Notes under the pieces: generated by a model
Told to the model about the DNA's origin: nothing
The model's input: only the letters and a program-made list of their open reading frames with translations
Databases searched by the model: none
From: an uncultured Clostridia bacterium
Lineage (GTDB): Bacteria > Bacillota > Clostridia > Oscillospirales > Oscillospiraceae
Length of the DNA: 64,000 bases
Assembly (NCBI GenBank): GCA_937890525.1
Contig: CALADI010000011.1
Coordinates: 62,001 to 126,000, forward strand
Direction of reading: 5' to 3'
Position numbers and translations under genes: made by a program
Shown: positions 41,914-49,929 of the stretch, one piece after another
Layout: every line of letters begins with the position of its first letter
How positions within the stretch are numbered: the first letter of the stretch is position 1

Positions 41914-42771
41914 TCACTGGGCGCAGCCGCAGCGCTTCAAAAAACCGGAGATTTTTACGCCGTCATCATATCCCCGGCGGTATAGCCGCTCCAATGCTTC
42001 CCGGTCACGGGTCAGGGTGCTGACCCCGCAGGTATCCTCGGGAGCGACGATGAGGGCTTTGCCCTCGGCGGCATAGCGTTGGGCAAGGGCAACGCCTGCG
42101 TTGTATTTGTCCGCCCGGGCACGCAGTTGGTTTGCAGCCAGAGGATAGTGATGGCGCAGGACATGGGCCATACGCTCATCTTTTTCGGATGTGCGGATCA
42201 GGGATTCCGGCTTGGTCAGCAGCACAATGACCCGGTCGCAGCCCAGATCAAAGGCCTTCTGCACCGGAACGGGATCTCCCAGCGCTCCGTCAAAGTAGAG
42301 GTTCTCTCCCACTGCATAGGGGTGGCATACCAGCGGGATGGCGCAGGATGCTTTCATCACGCTGTAATCGTCTTGAGCGATGTCGCTCTTGTCGAAATAC
42401 CGAGTTTCGCCGGTTTGGGCATCGGTGGCCACCACATAGAATTCCATGGGGTTTCGCTGCAGGGCTTCGTAGTCCAGCGGATATTCGCCGCCGGAGTTGC
42501 TCAGGGTGCTGTACATATAGTCCAGATCGATGAAGGTGTGCTGCTTCAAAAACACATTTGCACCGGCAGTCTGCTTCCGCAGTCCGTATTCCGTGTAGAA
42601 GCGATGGTTGCGCCGGGACTGACCGGCGGCATAGGAGACCAGATTTACGCTGCCGGCGGATACCCCGATCCCCAGATCGAAGCGGATCTGCCGATCCAGA
42701 CAGTAATCCAGCACACCGGCGGCATAGATGCCCCGGTATCCTCCGCCCACATCAACGACACCAATTTTCAT
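41914..42771 (-). CDS. Patatin-like phospholipase
   Basis: This 285-residue protein carries the patatin set: oxyanion loop GGGYRG (residues 9-14), nucleophile elbow GVSAGS with Ser38, and the catalytic Asp in YFDGALGDPVP. The C-terminal cap is typical of the bacterial YjjU/RssA-type family. No signal peptide is present, so it is cytoplasmic and probably hydrolyses lipid acyl esters. ATG 42771 follows AAGGAGG; a longer frame to 42819 lacks a site. It stands alone between two hairpins. Confidence 0.92.
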   Translation of the reverse strand: MKIGVVDVGGGYRGIYAAGVLDYCLDRQIRFDLGIGVSAGSVNLVSYAAGQSRRNHRFYTEYGLRKQTAGANVFLKQHTFIDLDYMYSTLSNSGGEYPLDYEALQRNPMEFYVVATDAQTGETRYFDKSDIAQDDYSVMKASCAIPLVCHPYAVGENLYFDGALGDPVPVQKAFDLGCDRVIVLLTKPESLIRTSEKDERMAHVLRHHYPLAANQLRARADKYNAGVALAQRYAAEGKALIVAPEDTCGVSTLTRDREALERLYRRGYDDGVKISGFLKRCGCAQ

Positions 42772-42854
42772 AAAATGGCACCTCCTTAATAAGGCAAGAC
42801 ATGGATCTTTCAAATCCATTGTAGCATGATTTCAGAAAAATGAAACAAGAAATT

Positions 42855-42890
42855 ACCGGGCTGCTCCGTGTTTTTACGGAACAGCCCGGT
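42855..42890 (-). terminator. Hairpin after the heptad-repeat protein gene
   Basis: ACCGGGCTG-TCCGT and ACGGA-CAGCCCGGT make a long GC-rich stem; a loose T-rich tail (TAATTTCTTGTTTC) follows on the minus strand. Confidence 0.65.
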
Positions 42891-42913
42891 GCGTTTCAGA
42901 CCGGATCCCGATG

Positions 42914-45106
42914 TTATTCGGCGGCGTCGATGGCATCGGTGCGGAACAGGAACTTGACCCGTCCCTCAGTTCCGGCGTGGATGCCGGAGAAGGAGGTGTA
43001 GTTCTTTGCGACATCGATGCAGGCGCACACCCGCCCGGTTAGATTCTCCAGATCCTGATCGGCAAGATCCACAAGCTTCTGGATGCCCTCTTTCATCATC
43101 TTCTCCAGACCCTCGTCCAGCTGCTTGGAACCGTCACGAAGCTGGGTGATGCCATTGATGAGCATTGGCGCTTTCTCCTGCATGGTGGCGATACCGCCGG
43201 ACAGCTCCCCAACGCCGGAGTCCAGCGCATCCATACCGGATCTCAGGGTGTCGGTGCCCGCCATCAGTTCGTGAGCGCCTGCCGTGGCGCTGGATACACC
43301 GTCGGTGTAGGCAAGCACGCCCAGATAGAAGCCGTTATAGCTGTCCAGAGAGGTTTTCAGACCGATGACGGCCTTTGCGCCCTCGGCGGCGGCCTGAAGC
43401 TTGGACTGGATCTCCTCGGAAGCCATCATGTCGGAAATGGCCTTCTCCACCTGAAGCTGGGTGTTCTGTGCGATGGTGGCGAGGATCTCCTCGGATGCCA
43501 TCTTCTCGTCGGTGGTCTGCTGGATCTTCTGCTGGAGCATGGTCTTGACCTGCTCGGACTCCATCTGCTTCTCGATCTCGGCATCCATGGCAGATGCCAC
43601 GGCAGCGTCGATCATGTCCTGCTTATCCTGGGGTACCAGACCTGCCTGAACGGCGGCTTCGTATTCCTCCAGCGTCATGCCCAGTGCCTGCTGCACCACG
43701 GCGGTGCGGAAGGCGGTCTCGTTGGCATGGACCTGCTGGGAGACATTTTCACGGACAGCTTCGGTAACGGCTGCGGTGACCTGAGACAAGACCTGACCCC
43801 GAACCACCTCGGTGACCTTGGCTTCGATCTCACCGCGGCGGGCGTTGACCCCGTCGGTGACCTGCTGCAACGCCGACTGGTATACGGCGTTTTCATCCAA
43901 GGAGGCGATGACGCCGTTGAGCACATCGGCATAGTTGCCGATGGTCAGAGTGGGCACGGACAGCCCCGCAGCGGCAAGCTGACTGTTTGCGGTGGACAGC
44001 AGGGTGTTGAAAACCTGTGCAGCGCCGCCGTTGAGGGCTTCGCTGTTGGCATTCAGGGTGTCAAGTCCCTGAGAAAGCTGGGAAGCGCCGGAATAAAGCT
44101 GAGATGCGCCGGAGCTGAGGGCGTCTGCTCCGGATTGGAGCTTGGTAGCGCCGTCAGACAGCTGGTCGATCCCCGCCACCAGAGCGTTGGACTGCTCCAG
44201 CAGGGTGCACAGGCCGTCATAGAGTTTGCCGGAACCATCCATCAGCTTGTTCATGCCATCGGAAAGCTGATCCACGGACTTGTTCAGGTCTTCAAAAGAG
44301 AAGTCCTCGCTGTTCAGACCGTCCAGAATGGAAGCGCTGGCAACGGTGATGGTGGAGCCCAGCTTGAAGTTTTCGGCGTCTGCGGTGATCTCCACATAGT
44401 TGGGGATCTCCAGATCCTTGGGGCTGATGTCCAGATTCTCCTGCATACCCGGCATGGCGATGCCGATGACCACGGTGGTGTTGCCCAGATTCTCCATCTT
44501 ACCGTTGGTGACGGTGACATTGCGGAAAACCTCGGTGTCCAGCAGCATCCCGGTCATGGCAACAAAGGGCACATAGATCTTCTCTTTCTTGCCGTTGACC
44601 TTGACTTCCTCAAACTGTGTGTTCTTGTAGTCAAAGCGGATGGTGACCTTGCCGCTCTTGCCGGCCAGATCCTCCGGGGAGATGGGCTTGCCGTCCAGTG
44701 TGTAGCGGACGGTCATTTCCAGAGGAGCGGACTGGTCGGTGGTGCCTTGATAATAGATGTCCTCGCCCTTGGCGTCCCAGACCAGTGCGCCGTCAGCGCC
44801 GGTGGTAAATGTCTCGTCGCCCTTGACATTTTCGATGTCCGACAGTCGGGAGACATCGTCCAGAGCAGCGGCAGAACCGGTATTTTGCAGCCAGTCGTTG
44901 ACCAGCACTTTCCGCACAGCGCCGTCAGCGCCGGTGAATACATAGACGGTCTCGTCCTTTACGGGAGCGGAGTCAGAAGAAGCGGCAGCAGACTTTGCGG
45001 CGGGAGCCGGGGTGACGGTTTTTGCGGATACAGCGGTGGAGACACTGCCCACCGCAACGGTGGCGCCAAGCAGCAGCGCCATGACCTTCGTGGATTTGCG
45101 AATCAT
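42914..45106 (-). CDS. Secreted heptad-repeat (LxxG) protein coupled to MMPL transporter
   Basis: This 730-residue protein has a signal peptide (VMALLLGATVAVGSVSTAVSA) and then a beta-rich region. Two zones of x-x-x-L-x-x-G heptads follow (DQLSDGMNKLMDGSGKLYDG, SGASQLYSGASQLSQG near residues 275-355; TLRSGMDALDSGVGELSGG near 630). Between them is a long Gln/Glu coiled coil of about 170 residues. Such repeats are known from YhgE/Pip-like and MMPL-partner proteins. No C-terminal anchor is visible. It overlaps the MMPL gene by 4 bp and may extend the transporter outside the membrane. Confidence 0.85.
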   Translation of the reverse strand: MIRKSTKVMALLLGATVAVGSVSTAVSAKTVTPAPAAKSAAASSDSAPVKDETVYVFTGADGAVRKVLVNDWLQNTGSAAALDDVSRLSDIENVKGDETFTTGADGALVWDAKGEDIYYQGTTDQSAPLEMTVRYTLDGKPISPEDLAGKSGKVTIRFDYKNTQFEEVKVNGKKEKIYVPFVAMTGMLLDTEVFRNVTVTNGKMENLGNTTVVIGIAMPGMQENLDISPKDLEIPNYVEITADAENFKLGSTITVASASILDGLNSEDFSFEDLNKSVDQLSDGMNKLMDGSGKLYDGLCTLLEQSNALVAGIDQLSDGATKLQSGADALSSGASQLYSGASQLSQGLDTLNANSEALNGGAAQVFNTLLSTANSQLAAAGLSVPTLTIGNYADVLNGVIASLDENAVYQSALQQVTDGVNARRGEIEAKVTEVVRGQVLSQVTAAVTEAVRENVSQQVHANETAFRTAVVQQALGMTLEEYEAAVQAGLVPQDKQDMIDAAVASAMDAEIEKQMESEQVKTMLQQKIQQTTDEKMASEEILATIAQNTQLQVEKAISDMMASEEIQSKLQAAAEGAKAVIGLKTSLDSYNGFYLGVLAYTDGVSSATAGAHELMAGTDTLRSGMDALDSGVGELSGGIATMQEKAPMLINGITQLRDGSKQLDEGLEKMMKEGIQKLVDLADQDLENLTGRVCACIDVAKNYTSFSGIHAGTEGRVKFLFRTDAIDAAE

Positions 45107-47202
45107 TTTGCGGTAACCTCCTTGTTATTCTTACGGCACAGCTTTCTCATGTCGAATGTGGTGGCGCGGATGATCCCGTCGCACAGAAGCAGCAGGGCGG
45201 GCAGAACCAAGATCACGCAGATCATACTGACCACGGCGCCTCGTGCCATCAGCATACACATGGAGCGGATGATATCAATGTTGGAGTACAGGGCTACGCC
45301 GAAGGTAGCGGCAAACAGTCCCATGCCCGATACGATCACCGAGGGGATGGACGATGCCAGCGCAATGCGCACGGCATCGTGCTTGGATTTGCCTTGGATG
45401 CGCTCGGTCTTATACCGGGTGGTCATCAAGATGGCATAGTCCACAGTGGCACCCAACTGGATGGTACTGATACAGATGGGAGCGATGAAGGGCAGGCTCT
45501 GTCCCAAGTAGTGGGGCAGTCCCAGATTGACGAAGATGGCGCTCTCGATCACCGTGATGAGGATGAAAGGCAGGCTCAGGCTCTTTTCCACCAATGCGAT
45601 GATAATGAAGATGGCGATGATGGAAACGGCATTGACCACCTTGAAGTCATGGGCGGTGGTCTGGATCATATCCCGCATACAGGGGGCTTCACCGATGAGC
45701 ATACCGCCTTGATCGTACTTCTTCAGAATCTCATTGAGCACGCCGATCTGCTGATTGACTTCGTCGCTGGCGACCTTATATTCGGAGTTGAGCAGCATCA
45801 GCTCCCAGCGGTCACTCTTCATCAGATCTACCACCGATTCGGGCAGGATCTCCTCCGGGATCCGGCAGCCCACGATGGATTCCATGCTCAGGATGTACTT
45901 GACACCGTCCACCTGTTCCATTTCGTCGATCATCTTTCGGATCTGGGGGGTGGGAACGGTGCGGTCTACCAGAAGCATATGGGTGGATGCAATGCCGAAC
46001 TCATCCACCAGCTTGTTGTTGGCGATGACATACTCCATGTCCTCGGGCAGGCATTGCCCCATGTCGTAGTAGACCTCATCATTGGTGGCTTCGTACCCCT
46101 TGTAGGCGGGGAACAGAACGACCACGAACACGATCAGCAGCAGGGCGCTGATGCGTACCACCACCTGAGAGAATTTGTTCATGCTGGGGATCAAGGGCTT
46201 GTGCCTGGTCTTTTGCAGGGGCTTATCCAGCAGCAGGATCATGGCGGGCAGCACGGTGACGCAGCCCAGCACACCCAGCAGCACGCCCTTGGCCATGACG
46301 ATGCCCAGATCCCGGCCCATGGTGAAGGTCATGAAGCACAGGGCAATGAAGCCTGCCACGGTGGTGATGGAACTGCCGATGACGCTGGTCAAGGTGTGGG
46401 AGATTGCCGCGGCCATGGCCTCATTGTGATCGTCGTACTTCTCCCGCTCCTCGCAGTAGCTGTGCCACAGGAAGATGGAGTAGTCCATGGTGACGGCAAG
46501 CTGAAGCACCGCCGACAGGGCCTTGGTGATGTAGGAGATCTCACCCATAAAGTAGTTGGTGCCCAGATTCAGCAGGATCATCATGCCGATGGATGCCAAG
46601 AAGACGAAGGGAACCACCCAGTTGTCAAGCAACAGCAGCATGGCGGCGCAGGCAAGGGCAACGGCGATGCCCACATAGATGGGCTCTTCCTGCTCGCACA
46701 GATCCTTCAGATCCGTGACCAGAGCGGACATGCCCGATACAAAGCACTGCTTGCCGCAGATGGAGCGGATCTGCCGGATGGCATCCATGGTCACATCAGC
46801 GGAAGTGGCGCTGTCAAAGAATACCGCCATCATGGTGCTGTGGTCGGTGTTGAATTCTTTCAGAACGCTGTCGGGCAGCAGTTCCATGGGAATGGAGATA
46901 TCCATCAGTGTGTCGTACCAGATGACGGAGTCCACATGCTCCACCTGTTCGATCTGGGACTTCAGCTTGGCGACCTCCTTGTTGGGCATATCCTCCACGA
47001 TGATGAAGGAGAAGGCGCCTTTGCCGAAATCCTCCATCAGCTCGTTTTGACCGATGACCGTATCCATGTCATCGGGCAGATAGTCCAGCATATCGTAGTT
47101 GATCCGGGTGCCCAGCATCCCCAAGCATGAGGGGATCATCAGCAGCACCGTAAGGATCAGGATCGGGATGCGGTATTTTACCACCGCTTTGGAAAAACGC
47201 AT
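45103..47202 (-). CDS. MMPL/RND-family transporter
   Basis: This 699-residue membrane protein has the double MMPL topology with about twelve helices. Helix-4 type proton-relay motifs VTMDYSIFLWHSYCEERE and GATVDYAILMTTRYKTER are present in the two halves. It is shorter than the 815-residue MMPL at 22-24 kb and only distantly similar. It is third in a tetR-DUF308-MMPL-heptad array; the start lies 38 bp after the DUF308 stop. The substrate is unknown. Confidence 0.92.
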   Translation of the reverse strand: MRFSKAVVKYRIPILILTVLLMIPSCLGMLGTRINYDMLDYLPDDMDTVIGQNELMEDFGKGAFSFIIVEDMPNKEVAKLKSQIEQVEHVDSVIWYDTLMDISIPMELLPDSVLKEFNTDHSTMMAVFFDSATSADVTMDAIRQIRSICGKQCFVSGMSALVTDLKDLCEQEEPIYVGIAVALACAAMLLLLDNWVVPFVFLASIGMMILLNLGTNYFMGEISYITKALSAVLQLAVTMDYSIFLWHSYCEEREKYDDHNEAMAAAISHTLTSVIGSSITTVAGFIALCFMTFTMGRDLGIVMAKGVLLGVLGCVTVLPAMILLLDKPLQKTRHKPLIPSMNKFSQVVVRISALLLIVFVVVLFPAYKGYEATNDEVYYDMGQCLPEDMEYVIANNKLVDEFGIASTHMLLVDRTVPTPQIRKMIDEMEQVDGVKYILSMESIVGCRIPEEILPESVVDLMKSDRWELMLLNSEYKVASDEVNQQIGVLNEILKKYDQGGMLIGEAPCMRDMIQTTAHDFKVVNAVSIIAIFIIIALVEKSLSLPFILITVIESAIFVNLGLPHYLGQSLPFIAPICISTIQLGATVDYAILMTTRYKTERIQGKSKHDAVRIALASSIPSVIVSGMGLFAATFGVALYSNIDIIRSMCMLMARGAVVSMICVILVLPALLLLCDGIIRATTFDMRKLCRKNNKEVTAK

Positions 47203-47240
47203 GACTTTTCACAAACCTTTCCTTGCCCGTGGGCAAATTT

Positions 47241-47819
47241 TCATTGATCGGCGTCGACCTCGGAAGAAGAACGGCGGCGGAAGATCTTGACGGCGGTCAG
47301 CACGGTGACCAGATTCAGGATCCCTTCGGACAGAAGGGAGATGCCCAGAAGGATCATGGCCATCCGGGCGCTTTCATAGGGGCGGAAGATCAGCAGAAAG
47401 CCCACAATGCTGGTGATGACGGCGGCGGCCAGGATGATCCACCATTGCTGAATGCCAAAGGATCTGGAATCAATGGAGATCTGCACCTTCAGCAGGGCGT
47501 CTGCCAGAATGTACAGCCCCAGCAGACTGCAAATGATGTGAACCATGGATCCGGTGCGCAGGATCAAGATGGCGCCCATGGAGATCAGCAATATGCCGAA
47601 GGCAAGGTCGAACTGAAATGCCAGACGGTACAGATCCTTGGATATATAACCGATGATCTTGACACATCCGAACAGGATCAGCAAGATGCCGCCCACCCGG
47701 CACAGCATGGAGATGGAAAAATCCGGGACGGCGATGAGGGTGATCCCCAAGGCACACAGCAGAACGCAGGACAGGACATAACCGGCTTTGGCCATCCATA
47801 GCCGCTTGTTGGATATCAT
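47241..47819 (-). CDS. DUF308/HdeD-like membrane protein
   Basis: This 192-residue protein has six short membrane helices in the paired DUF308 pattern (GYVLSCVLLCALGITLIAVPD, SMLCRVGGILLILFGCVKII, and equivalents). ATG 47819 lies 8 nt after AAGGAGG; the upstream in-frame GTG 47828 sits on the ribosome site. HdeD of E. coli is linked to acid resistance, but no function is established here. It precedes the MMPL gene in the same array. Confidence 0.85.
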   Translation of the reverse strand: MISNKRLWMAKAGYVLSCVLLCALGITLIAVPDFSISMLCRVGGILLILFGCVKIIGYISKDLYRLAFQFDLAFGILLISMGAILILRTGSMVHIICSLLGLYILADALLKVQISIDSRSFGIQQWWIILAAAVITSIVGFLLIFRPYESARMAMILLGISLLSEGILNLVTVLTAVKIFRRRSSSEVDADQ

Positions 47820-47916
47820 ATGTGACACCTCCTTTGGTCAGCTTGGCAGGGGGATGCCCCCGTGCCCGTTGTCATGATACCATTGTAGCGAACCATTTCC
47901 GCCAAGCATACGGATA

Positions 47917-47953
47917 AGAAAAGCCCCTGTGCCCATTATTTGGGCACAGGGGC
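47917..47953 (-). terminator. Terminator after the TetR gene
   Basis: GCCCCTGTGCCC and GGGCACAGGGGC form a 12-bp stem with a 7-nt loop, followed by TTTTC on the minus strand. The DUF308-MMPL genes downstream thus need readthrough or an unseen promoter in 47829-47916, where I see none with good spacing. Confidence 0.8.
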
Positions 47954-47972
47954 ATATTTGTCTAAAGGATCC

Positions 47973-48530
47973 TTATGCGTGTTCCATTCGGTCGATCATC
48001 TGTTCCAGATCACCCTGTTTCAGCTCACACAGCCGATCGGCATAGGCTTGGATGTCGTTTCTCATCCCATCTTCCAGCCAGCCCATCACAATGCCGAAGC
48101 AGACGCACTTGACATAGTCGATGAGCAGCGCCCGGTCTGCATCGGACACCTTCCGTCCGGTCAGGATCTGATCGATGAAGGCTGCGGCAGCGTGCTGGCA
48201 CACCCGCCACTGGTACTGCTCGTATAGATCCCGGTTTACAGAGCGGTAGATGTGCATGATGGCATTGCGGTTGTTCAGCGCAAAGCCGATGGCAGCCTCC
48301 AGATAATCCTGAACGGTGGTGATGGTGGGGTGGTCGGCAATGATCTGCTCAGCATCCTCCCGGATGATGGTCTCGATCAACTGGGGGATGTCCTGAAAAT
48401 GGTAGTAAAAGGTGTTGCGGTTTACGCCGCAGTCATCCACAATGTCCCGAACGGTGATCTGCTTCAGGGGCTTTTCGTTCAGCAGCTTCAGAAATGAATT
48501 ACGGATGGCTTTTTTGGTAAAGTCGGCCAT
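47973..48530 (-). CDS. TetR-family transcriptional regulator
   Basis: This 185-residue regulator has the TetR helix-turn-helix (ITVRDIVDDCGVNRNTFYYHFQDIPQLIE) and a DhaS-like helical C-terminal domain. ATG 48530 follows GGGAG. It probably controls the MMPL array and itself. Relatives often respond to fatty acids or drugs. Confidence 0.92.
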   Translation of the reverse strand: MADFTKKAIRNSFLKLLNEKPLKQITVRDIVDDCGVNRNTFYYHFQDIPQLIETIIREDAEQIIADHPTITTVQDYLEAAIGFALNNRNAIMHIYRSVNRDLYEQYQWRVCQHAAAAFIDQILTGRKVSDADRALLIDYVKCVCFGIVMGWLEDGMRNDIQAYADRLCELKQGDLEQMIDRMEHA

Positions 48531-48571
48531 AAACGGTTCTCCCTTCCTGTGGGTATGGATGTGACGAGGTC

Positions 48572-48600
48572 ATTATATCGGAAAACTGGTAAAATATCAA
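48572..48600 (-). promoter_or_regulatory. Promoter of the tetR gene
   Basis: On the minus strand TTGATA, 17 bp and a perfect TATAAT lie 42 bp upstream of the start. Confidence 0.7.
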
Positions 48601-48627
48601 TAGAAAAGAAAGTGGAGGGATTTGCCC

Positions 48628-48655
48628 TTGCGTTTTGGGCGGAAATCAATATAAT
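48628..48655 (+). promoter_or_regulatory. Promoter of the MFS gene
   Basis: TTGCGT, 16 bp and a perfect TATAAT lie 30 bp upstream of the MFS start codon, divergent to tetR. Confidence 0.65.
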
Positions 48656-48684
48656 AGAGTAGATGTTCAAAAAGGAAGGTAGAT

Positions 48685-49875
48685 ATGAGGAAAGATTTTC
48701 TGCACCGTTGCAATGCAACGGCGTCTTATGCCCTGCTACAGATCATGTGTTGGGGATTTTATGCGGTGAGCCTGTGTTTTTCCAGCAATGTGCTGTACGG
48801 ATGCGGCTTTACCGACAGTCAGATCAGTATGCTGCTGGGGGTCTGCACCGGGCTGTCCTTTGTGATGCAGCTTTGGCTGGCAGAGCGGATCGCCAGTCAC
48901 CCGAAGATCCGGGTGTGGGGAATCTTGGTGGTGCTGGGTGCGGTGATGGCGCTGAGCAATCTGCTGGTGCTGATCCCCGGCATCCCCAAGATCGGTGCGG
49001 CGGTGAGCTTTGGGGTGGTGTGTATGCTGCTGCAAACCCTGCCCTCGTGGACCAATGCGGTGGGCATGGCCGCCATCAAGCGGGGCTCTGCCGCCAATTA
49101 CAGCATTGCCCGGGGCCTTGGCTCTCTTGGGTACAGCATCCTTGCCTATTTCACCGGGATCTTGGTGGCACGCCGGGGCGCGTCTATGGTCGCCGGAGTG
49201 GGCACGGTGTGCGGTCTGGTGCTGGCGGCGGCAGCGGTCTGGTTCCACTTTGCCGGAGAACGAGGACTGCCGGAGGAAATGCCGGCAGTGCGCCCGGATG
49301 GGCAGAAGGGATCCTTTCTGCGGCAGTATCCCCTTTTTGCCTTGTTTTTGGCGGGATCGGTGGCACTGCAATTCAGCCACAATCTGCTCAGCAACTTCAT
49401 GTACCAGATCATGCTGTCCAAACAGGGCGGCGCCGGGGAGCAGGGGGTGGCATCCGCCATCTGTGCGCTGGTGGAGCTGCCGGTGATGTTCGGATTTCCT
49501 TTGTTGATGCGCCGTCTGCGCTGTGACAAATGGGTGCGGTTTGCCTCTATGTTCGTTGCGGTGAAGGCGGTGGGCATCCTGTTGGCAGGCTCTCCCTACG
49601 GGGTCTACGCAGCCCAAGCGACCCAAATGCTGGGCTATGGTCTGTATACCATCAGTTCGGTCAACTACGCCGAATTGGTGGTGGGGCGGGGAGAATCTGT
49701 CCGTGCCCAGACCTATCTGGGGGCCACCAGTACGGTGGGCACATTGCTTGCCACTTCCACAGGGGGCTTCCTGTGCCAATATCTGGGGGTGCAGGCCATG
49801 GTGATGGTGTCGCTGGCGGCGGCGCTCACCGGGGGCTTGGTGATCCTCTTTACAGCGGAAAAGACAAGGCGCTGA
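48685..49875 (+). CDS. Major facilitator superfamily transporter
   Basis: This 396-residue protein has twelve predicted helices. The N-terminal part (ALLQIMCWGFYAVSLCFSSNVL, then LLGVCTGLSFVMQLWLAERIASHPKIRV) and the SIARGLGSLGYSILAYFTGIL block resemble the 'MFS_1_like' group that includes nucleoside and phenylpropionate permeases. The substrate cannot be inferred. AGGAAGG precedes the ATG. It is divergent from tetR, which might also regulate it. Confidence 0.88.
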   Translation: MRKDFLHRCNATASYALLQIMCWGFYAVSLCFSSNVLYGCGFTDSQISMLLGVCTGLSFVMQLWLAERIASHPKIRVWGILVVLGAVMALSNLLVLIPGIPKIGAAVSFGVVCMLLQTLPSWTNAVGMAAIKRGSAANYSIARGLGSLGYSILAYFTGILVARRGASMVAGVGTVCGLVLAAAAVWFHFAGERGLPEEMPAVRPDGQKGSFLRQYPLFALFLAGSVALQFSHNLLSNFMYQIMLSKQGGAGEQGVASAICALVELPVMFGFPLLMRRLRCDKWVRFASMFVAVKAVGILLAGSPYGVYAAQATQMLGYGLYTISSVNYAELVVGRGESVRAQTYLGATSTVGTLLATSTGGFLCQYLGVQAMVMVSLAAALTGGLVILFTAEKTRR

Positions 49876-49887
49876 AACCGCCGAAGC

Positions 49888-49926
49888 AAAAAATCCCCAT
49901 CGGGTCAGCCCCGATGGGGATTTTCT
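49888..49926. terminator. Bidirectional terminator between MFS and helicase
   Basis: AAAATCCCCATCGGG and CCCGATGGGGATTTT form a 15-bp stem with a 5-nt loop and A/T flanks on both sides. Confidence 0.9.
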
Positions 49927-49929
49927 GTA

